Shown: one piece after another, positions 57,101 to 64,000 of the stretch
Numbering within the stretch: the first letter of the stretch is position 1
How the letters are laid out: every line of letters begins with the position of its first letter
Made by a program: the position numbers and the translations under genes
Source of the DNA: Channallabes apus
Lineage: Eukaryota > Chordata > Actinopteri > Siluriformes > Clariidae
NCBI GenBank assembly: GCA_030522415.1
Contig: CM060104.1
Span: 16,131,229-16,195,228, forward strand
Direction: 5' to 3'
Length of the DNA stretch: 64,000 bases
The notes under the pieces: model-generated
What the model saw: the letters and a program-made list of their open reading frames with translations, nothing else
Told to the model about the DNA's origin: nothing
Databases searched by the model: none

Positions 57101-60100
57101 GCGCCCCTGGAGCAGATAGGGTTAAGGGCCTTGCTCAAGGGCTCAAACAGTGGCAACTTGGCGATGCTGGGGTTCGAACCCCCGACCTTCCGATCAGTAA
57201 CGCAGTAACCCACAGCCTTAACCGACTGAGCCACCACTGCCCCCAAAGACGTACTAAGCCTTTATACCAGATTTGGAAATGCTCCATCATTAATCAATTG
57301 TTGAAGGAACTACAACTACAGTAGGGTTTCTGTAGGGACTAAAATTTAGCAATTCTAGACGTAACATATAGCACTCTACAACTGCCCTGATAGTTTGTAC
57401 TGTATATACCGTGAATTAAATAGCTTAATTGTTAAAGAAATTGCTACAGGGTACAGGATACAGGGTTCGCAGGGGGCTTGTATATATTTATTTTACACTT
57501 TAATAACTCACTGGAAAACAAAATTGATATGCTCCTTTGCATTTTAAATACTCCATAAATTAATGTGTTCATATAATATAATATTCTATATAATGACACA
57601 AAATAATTTTCTGAAGGAAAAGACATCTATTTCTTAATGATTGTTGTTATTTTTTCATATTCATTATATTAAATCTCATTTCTACTTTAGAGGACAATAG
57701 ATTCTATTGCCCAGAATCTCGTTTTTATGTCTTCATTGTATATGGATGTTTGGGATCTTGCTGTACAGAAACTGCACATTTTTCTAGCTGAGGCTGTTTC
57801 ATTGTCAAGACTGTGGGGAAAAGGGGGAGAGCAATGAATACAAATAGAATTTACAATCATATGACATAATACATTTTTACAAGGCAGAAAATATGGACAG
57901 AAAACATATATTTATATGGAGTCTTGTGCATTTTTGTGATTTTCTTGATTATATAATGGATAGTTTTATAGGTTATGTAACTGAATCTTAAGCAGCTGTT
58001 ATGAAATGTCTTTTGAACAGCCACTGTGCCTTGAAAATGACCAAGGACAGTTTGTTCAATAAAGAATGATGGACAGGAAAGGTCATGGAAATACTGTGAA
58101 ATACTGTGCTTTATACTTTCACACAGGACACAGACAGATGTTCAATCCCACTTTGGCCCTGTGGATGTTTGTGGGAGGCGAAAGTAACAAAAGACACATT
58201 GCATGACACAAGTAAAATTGATGTGTGGTGAGTGCTTGGACCTAGAAGTACAGATAGATACAACAGACAGATGATCAAAACTATGGTGACAGAAAATTTT
58301 ATTAAATCAGTAAATGTCCATGCCCTTGCATTTTTAAATGATTAATTATATTAGGGTAAATAATGTCAGAAGCAATGCTTTTTTCAAAATTGGATTTTAT
58401 TAGAGGAAAAACAAACAGCTAAGATACTATTTACTAGATGTTACATTACTGAAAAATAAAACAGTAGATTAAATATTAGTTTATTTGTTATGCTTCTACA
58501 TTATTGCTAAAATATTAACTGTGTCCACTGAGAGGAGCTAATTCTTCTTTATCTGCCAGGAGCAATTACACTTTTCAGCATAACTGTTAGTAGAGCACAC
58601 CTGCTGAAAAATGTGATGCAAATTTTTTTTATGTGTTAAGCATATTCAAAACTGATTTTACAGCTGACCGGGTCTTCCTAATAATGTCCAGCGCCTTGCT
58701 GGCTAAATGATATTTCATCACATAATTAATGCCATGCCTTGATTTAGTTGTTGGAATATTACATATTGAAGCAAAATGGACATAAACAACAAAGTACTAA
58801 CTGTCAAAACGTCCATAATCTCTGGTTGAGATACACTTGCAAAAGATGCAAAGAATTCTCTTAGGCCACTGCAAAAATATGGGATATTTCAGCAGGCATG
58901 TTAAAATATAATATGCCTCCCGAATGCACACTGCAGAAAGGTTAAATGTGATACAGTATATCATGCTACTGTATTAGATGTCACATCTGGCATGCTGTTT
59001 GATTATACCTGAGGTGTCTGTGTTTGTGTCTAATACTGTGTTACTTGTCCTTCAGGGCTGTGATTTTGGATAAAATTGACTTCAAAACGATGAAGATTAT
59101 CCTTCTTGGGTTGGAAGACCTTACTATAGCAGCCTTGTGGATGATATGAGAGAGGTGGTTCCTCATTATCCTTTTTTTCATCATTGCCTATTACCACCAG
59201 TTCAGCTTGAATCACATCATTTTCCTCATCGGACTCTGCATTCTGATATCCCATAAAAATCAAAGTGACGGGCTCACTGCAGTCCATCTCTGATGAGTTG
59301 TCTATACTGAAGCAAGCATTTTCTCTCGGATAGAAAGTACAGTACCTTTCAAATCCCAGTTTTGAATCAAACACTGGAATCAGCTTTTTTTTCTGTTCCT
59401 GTAGCTTCTGCAAAAGCTCTGCTTTATCTGTATGCTCACCTTCATGAAATTGAGTAATATTGTTTTTTTGTCTATTTACAGCACTTTTATTCAAAGTAGC
59501 ATTATCTGAAATAGAAGAAATCATGGCTTGGGAACATTCTTGGTGTTGAGAGGTGTATTTGTCAGGCTGTATTAAGCCAGATGTCTTGTTCTGTATGTGG
59601 ATCCCATTGGGACCTGGACTAACCATTCCCCTCTCCATATTTTGAGGAGTGGACGACCTGCTGTAACAGCTGGAGAAAACTGGCTCGTGATACTCCACAT
59701 CAGTTGGGTTCTTATTCACTGCAGCTTTTCTTATAAGCTCCTCCACTTCGAGGGGGCTCAATTCATCCAGTGTATCCTCAGACTCCTTTCCAGCTGACTG
59801 TACAGCATAGACTGACTTCTTTCCATCATCATAGACTTTGATCCCTTTCTGCAGGAATTTCTGTGGAGTGACTGTGGCAGAGGATAGAACCTGACTTTTG
59901 CCTGTGTGCAGGTCTTTCTCCACACTGATCTCCATAGCGTACATGGCTAGAGGATAAAGACTAAGTTAGCTTAAGTTAAGCAATCGGCGTACTCTAGCAA
60001 CTGTGTTTTAAACATCCTCCCAGGCAAATGTTCATCAATGACCATTTTCAAATTAGTAACATGTGGGTTGGTCTCCTGTAATGCCTTGCTGTCTGGATAT

Positions 60101-62351
60101 TCTAGTAGGTACATCACAAACTAAAACTTGGCTTTCACCATTATCTATGCGATTGAAAAAATAAGCCTTGTCTTTTATAAAAAGCCTCCAGTTATGGATC
60201 AGCCTTCCAATTAGTGTTTGGAGTGATATCCTATTTGTTCAGGCAGGGACTAAATAGCTTTTCTTTAAGATAATGGTGCTGATTGATGACTGTCATGGGC
60301 ATTGAGTAAACTGTGATGCTTTGACCTTATAATTATGTCTGTCACAGTAAAAAAGTTGTTGAATGATGTCATGCTGTCACACCATACAATGCCCTCATAT
60401 TTTTTATTATAACTAATTATTGTCTTAAGTAGTCCTTCTTGAGCACTTGATCAAACTTTGGTCAAGATCCACAGCCTATTCGGTTTTACCTAATATGCTG
60501 TTCTTTCTATCTGGAAACCTGCATGTCTTCTACTGCTTCCTGATGTGATGCTGGTGCCTGATCCTTACTGATTTTCCTGCTATTGATGCTCTACCTGCTG
60601 TGGTCACACCTAAGGTGTTCATCCCAGTGCTTATTCCTACAGTATGCTCTGGTCCTACTGCTTCTGGAGGTTTCAGCACTTGAGTCACCTCCTGCATCAC
60701 AAGTGCTTCCCCACCAAAATATCTAACCTAAGACTCACCTTTCTGATGCAGTGGGTTTCACCTGCTTACTGTAGTCTTGCAGCTTCTAATCATTATAAAT
60801 AGTATAATGCTGTCATACCAAGATTCATATTAGCAATATTATAATACCAAATATTCTTCATATTTTTCTACCATACGTAATTTCAGACAAATTTTACAGC
60901 CATATATTAAAAAGGGTGCATTTAAAGACATTAAAACATATTGACATTTTAATGGTATGTTTCAGACGACCCACACCTTTCTTTTAGTCAGAAAAATCAA
61001 CAGAAAGAAATACAGCGTTGGCAGCGCTTTTTTGCTGGTGTATCTGTGAGGGAATATAAATACAGTATGTGAATACCTTTAGCTTTTTGGGGGGAAAAAA
61101 TTATTTTTTTTTATGATTATGAGAAATACATGAACTGAAACCATAAATTTTTCGACAACTACAGTAATATATTGATGACTTTAGTCTACTCAGTAAAACA
61201 GCCAAACAACTGAATGACTAATATTATATTATGTTGATAATAAAAGATTTATCAAAACAAAACTACTGTATATTTAAGTTTACAAAACCTGACATTAGAA
61301 ATGTTTGTGTATTTTTATTAAAAATGTTAGAATTAACTGAGAAAGATCTAGACCTGGAATGCTCTAATTAGTTACTTTTAGCATGGCATGTTTATTTGTC
61401 TTCCAGTTGCTGCTAATACGCTCCATAATTTATCTATACACTTAACGACTTTACCCTGAATGATAATGAAGACCTTTAATGAGGCAGTAATTCAGTGCTA
61501 AATGTTCAATTAGGATTTAAGTGCAGAAAATTAACCGATGTGTAAATACAAATACTCGGGTCACTGGCGGAACGGTTGCTTAATCTATACCGTATTTCCC
61601 TTTTAAATAAAATTAGGTGTAAAATTCGATTTGCAATGTTATTATTTTTGTGGTCTGAGATAATCTTAATGGTCATCATTTTTATACAAATATTTTAATT
61701 TTTACTTAAGTTGCATACCCCTTTTCTCTGCTTCACTACTAGAATCCTTTACTGCAGTGTTGGTTCTTCTCATAAGGCCTGGGGTGTATGAGTTTGGAAT
61801 ATCAGGTATTGCAGAGGCGATATATTGAATCATCTCTGTAAAAGCAATGAATGAGATATTACTAAAATAAATCATGTGGTTTTGATGTAATTACATGATA
61901 CTGCACTTCTAACACAAAACAAGGAAATATATATATATTCATTTTCATTTACTTTTTTTTTTTTTTTTTTACCTTTTTGGACATCGCCATTAACCTCCTG
62001 TGTAGAAATACAGTTGGTGGATATGAAAACACAGCATGATGTGAAAAAAATCTGACAAAATAACATAATTTGCCAAACTATCTTCCATCCATTCAGGCAG
62101 CCAAAATAGTAGTTTTGTTACAGCCACTATAGAAGCAAAACACACCTTACACTATTGACCCATCAGCTGTTGGCAACATGCGGAAATATGTCATCAGAGC
62201 CTTCAAAAATGAGAAAAGGACTAAAGTATGCAATACCTTTATAATATCCTCAGCCTTCTTCTCCACCTCTTTCAGTCGCTTTAAAATGAGTTCTTCATTT
62301 GTTGAAATATTCATCTCTTCTGTTTCAAGATCCTCAATCTCCCTCTCTATT
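48158..62351 (-). CDS. palmd: Palmdelphin fused to an AKAP2/MISP-type C-terminus (5' partial)
   Basis: A paralemmin-family cytoskeletal/membrane-associated protein. Seven coding exons join in phase: 62351-62237, 61997-61973, 61835-61719, 59946-59045, 51161-49103, 48941-48853, 48229-48158 (stop). About 1,125 residues are present; earlier exons lie beyond the window. Exon one is the coiled coil (IEREIEDLETEEMNIST). The 902-nt exon is plainly palmdelphin: YAMEISVEKDLHTGKSQVL, KVYDDGKKSVYAV, LSPLEVEELIRKA, YHEPV, VTLIFMGYQNAE, AELVVI and LSYHPQG. Instead of the human PALMD tail it continues into a 686-codon exon with acidic low-complexity sequence and, near its end, SEDSGVDDSSFRSPYDD, PVEKEIRSPIEIQRRERG and FFKLRSRSTLSLVDEEI. 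The final exon ends RKSAMALRWEAGEF, the AKAP2_C signature. No CaaX box is present. The upstream exon boundary (GAA GGA CAA/GTAACA to TTGTAG/GGA GCA) is phase 0 on both sides. Palmdelphin identity is secure; transcription across the 7.9-kb intron is inferred. Confidence 0.84.
48520..48816 (-). mobile_element. Decayed Tc1-like remnant
   Basis: The minus strand retains HNTIEHLWDKLD, a degenerate transposase C-terminal block. The plus strand ends 'aaacctttggccatatactg', the same family terminal phrase as near 14.12 kb. It lies in the intron before the last palmd exon. Confidence 0.62.
51485..51910 (+). mobile_element. Decayed Tc1-type transposon
   Basis: The plus strand keeps remnants of the transposase C-terminal third: 'cctccaaattccttaaatgc' (the degenerate NSPDLNP block), 'aagcacccatgggatatgcc' (HLWD-like) and 'gaggtcccacctcacaactc'. 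The frame is destroyed by indels. Copies of the same family lie at 35.2 kb and 63.5 kb. Confidence 0.62.
52119..52246. repeat. Near-perfect 58-bp-arm inverted repeat
   Basis: The arms 52,119-52,176 and 52,189-52,246 are complementary with about three mismatches around a 12-nt loop (cttttcacacac). The inner stem 'ctcttctccca' / 'tgggagaagag' is perfect. Either strand would fold as one long hairpin. Confidence 0.9.
52485..52725 (+). mobile_element. tRNA-derived SINE inside the MITE
   Basis: The head has A-box-like 'tggctcagtggtaggtg' and B-box 'gggttcgattc' (about 52,537). The body has 'aggaagggcatccggtgtaa' and 'ctgtggcgaccccttgtcgg', and a (CAA)n tail. It interrupts the right terminal repeat of the MITE, with CATAT-like sequence at the junctions. 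Confidence 0.82.
55839..55970 (-). promoter_or_regulatory. Putative internal promoter/first exon for the AKAP2-like part
   Basis: On the minus strand an inverted CCAAT box (plus 'agccaatagctg', 55,928-55,939) precedes by about 90 bp a good donor, AGCAAG/GTAGGA, at 55,839. The segment is locally CpG-richer than the intron. If used, its transcript would splice to the 51,161 acceptor and express the AKAP2-like exons alone, with the first Met in that exon about 37 codons in. Mammalian AKAP2 has its own promoter inside the PALM2-AKAP2 locus, which makes the idea reasonable, but only motif evidence exists here. Confidence 0.35.
57000..57243 (-). mobile_element. tRNA-derived SINE
   Basis: Reading the minus strand: 'gggggcagtggtggctcagt' (A-box region), 'gggttactgcgttactg', B-box 'ggttcgaacccc' (57,169-57,180), 'gagcaaggcccttaacccta', then 'gggattaataaagttctata' and a poly(A)-like tail. 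It is a complete, little-diverged copy. A head-less relative lies at 32.94 kb. Confidence 0.85.
59947..61718 (-). other. palmd intron
   Basis: It lies between the two exons joined by AAA AGG G / CC ATG. AT-rich with weak low-complexity sequence; no recognised element. Confidence 0.6.
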
Positions 62352-62849
62352 CTGCAGAACAGGTGAAAAAAAAGGGAAAAAAACATTATATCATGTAGAA
62401 ACATCTAAATAATATTAACTATAAGCAAGCTAAACTTACCTTATAATTTATTTTAATGAAAAAAATTATGACATAAACAGAAAAAAAAACATTATTATTA
62501 TTATTATTATTATTGTTGTTGTTGTTGTTGTTGTTTTGCCCATTGATAATGTTATTATTTTTCTGCTGTCTATTCACTGTTATAGCATTAGCATTACCTA
62601 TCTGAGAGGTGAGGCTTATTTAATGCATACTTCCATTGAAACACGTAAAACTAATTACTGCAATGCATTGTTCCAAAGGATGTTTGAAAAGATTTTGTTG
62701 TTTTCATTAAAAAATTACATCATGTTGTTGAATTTTTTTAAGATTGTATAACATTCTAACAGTATATATTTAATATAATTACACTTAAAAAAAAAGTTGA
62801 CAAGGTGGACATTTTGTCCATTTTTCAACTATCTAGCTGATGCTTTGCA

Positions 62850-63440
62850 GATTTGCTGAGGAACTCTGAAGTGGTCTTCCTTTTTCACTATTCTATCTAC
62901 TTTCTCTAACAACCCTAAAGCATGATGCTACAATTACCATGCTTAACAGTTGGTACAGTGTTCTTAGGATTATATGTCTCTCTTTTAATTCTTCAAACAT
63001 AGCTCGAGTTAGCTCTACACATCTCCATTAGTTGAGCTTGAAAGTGTTAATTTTGCGGCAGGTTCTTCTTTCTTGGATAGCAGCCATGGTGATGTAAATC
63101 TCATTTGACTGAAAACATTGACATTGGAATTTCAGAAGCTTCCAGTTCATAGCAGGTCTGTGGCGTAGTGGTCCCTCCGAATGAATTTTCTCACATGTGA
63201 AGGTGACAGTTTGCATCTTCTTCCAGACCTTCGCAAAGACTTAACTCCTAATAACTTGTACTTACAGACAAGTGTGAACTGATCTTGGAATCTGCAATTG
63301 TTTATACTGTAAATGGCTTTAACAGACATTCCTGATTTGTGTAAATCTACCACCTATTTCTTAGATCTAGACTTTCCTATTCTACTGTGCATTGGTCAAT
63401 CGAAACTCTTTTTTGTTGGCATAGAGAAGCTCCCATCTCT
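62850..63440 (-). mobile_element. Decayed Tc1-like transposon, N-terminal part
   Basis: The minus-strand frame near 63,147-63,353 reads VDLHKSGMSVKAI, then LVCKYKLLGVKSLRRSGRR and KLSPSHVRKFIRRD, the helix-turn-helix and GRPR-like region of a Tc1 transposase. Frames break at both ends and the catalytic blocks are not readable. Confidence 0.75.
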
Positions 63441-63512
63441 AGTCAATAATCATCATTAACAGGAAGTTACCTGAATTTCTCACCGCAACTCTATATTATA
63501 CATATACATTGA

Positions 63513-63960
63513 TCAGCCGTAACTTTGATAAAAAAAGGTTCACCTTGTGCCACAAAAATAGTTCTGCCCCCCTCGAGACATGATACAACAAGACTTCTGT
63601 TGGTGTGCTGTGGTGTCTGACACCAGGACAGTAGCAGCAGATCTTATATAAGTTGCTATAAGTTGTAAGGCGGGGCCTCCATGGATCAGACTCGTTTGTC
63701 CAGCACATCCTAAAGACACTTGAACGGATTACGATTTAGAGACCTGGAGATTGACATCAACACCTTGAACTCTTTGCTTGCTAAGCTCCATACACACCAA
63801 GCTGTGCCAAAAGAGCATTTTGATACCTTTCTATCATAGACAATATTATCACAGTCTTTTGCACCAATTTGTGCTACATGGTACAACCAGACAAAGGCAT
63901 GGGATGTACAGTATGCCTGATGCACATGAGCCAGGGCGGTGGACCATGTCATACAGGAAA
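63513..63960 (+). mobile_element. Decayed Tc1-type repeat
   Basis: It starts with the family terminus 'gatcagccgtaactttgata' and continues 'ccttgtgccacaaaaatag', 'atggatcagactcgtttgtc' and 'caacaccttgaactctttgc'. It is the inverse orientation of the copy at 3.6-3.95 kb. No intact frame. Confidence 0.6.
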
Positions 63961-64000
63961 TCATGGTCTCGCTATTGAAGAGGTAGACTAGAGAATGCAC

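Larger units (their letters stand above)
51162..59044 (-). other. 7.9-kb palmd intron at the fusion junction
   Basis: No coding exon is visible. It contains Tc1-family debris (51.5-51.9 kb), a MITE with a nested SINE (52.0-52.7 kb), a promoter-like patch with a donor (55.84-55.97 kb) and a minus-strand SINE (57.0-57.24 kb). Confidence 0.6.
62352..64000 (-). other. palmd upstream intron, repeats only
   Basis: The exons for the palmdelphin N-terminus are not present. The stretch holds (ATT)n/(GTT)n at 62,494-62,535, a Tc1-like remnant (62.85-63.44 kb) and another Tc1-family repeat (63.51-63.96 kb). Confidence 0.65.

Overview
The window is vertebrate nuclear DNA, almost certainly from a teleost fish. 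It has GT-AG split genes with teleost-type introns, dense (CA)n/(GA)n/(AAT)n microsatellites, Tc1-like, hAT-like, Ty3/gypsy and L2/CR1-type elements, and tRNA-headed SINEs. The repeat set looks like an ostariophysan, perhaps a catfish, but that is a guess. No bacterial, CRISPR or viral genome features were seen.

Layout. 1-6.4 kb: no gene seen; repeats. 6.45-7.0 kb: orphan CpG-rich, promoter-like patch. 8.7-15.1 kb (minus): a complete nine-exon coding set for an ecto-nucleoside triphosphate diphosphohydrolase (entpd3-like, 491 aa). 15.1-21.6 kb: intergenic with MITEs. 21.65-32.3 kb: a nest of transposable elements. A broken Ty3/gypsy element (minus) carries two LTR-like insertions and is bracketed by pieces of an L2/CR1-type LINE (plus) whose ORF1 holds an SGNH esterase domain. 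33.6-44.3 kb (plus): a ferric-chelate reductase 1 gene (frrs1, 15 coding exons, 601 aa) with a nearly intact Tc1-like transposon 23 bp inside one intron. 44.3-48.1 kb: intergenic with a hAT MITE and a SINE-like repeat. 48.2-62.4 kb (minus, 5' end outside the window): palmdelphin (palmd), whose exons splice in frame to a 2-kb exon and two small exons encoding an AKAP2/MISP-type C-terminus.

The frrs1 and palmd genes face each other tail to tail, as I recall for human FRRS1 and PALMD on 1p21, which supports the orthology. The main discovery candidate is the palmd gene. Human palmdelphin has a short unrelated C-terminus, while here the paralemmin part is joined to an AKAP2_C-like module, as in PALM2-AKAP2. 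With PALM next to MISP and PALM3 next to MISP3 in human, this looks like the fourth member of an ancestral paralemmin + AKAP2/MISP pairing. All exon joins were checked for phase by hand. No database search or alignment could be run.
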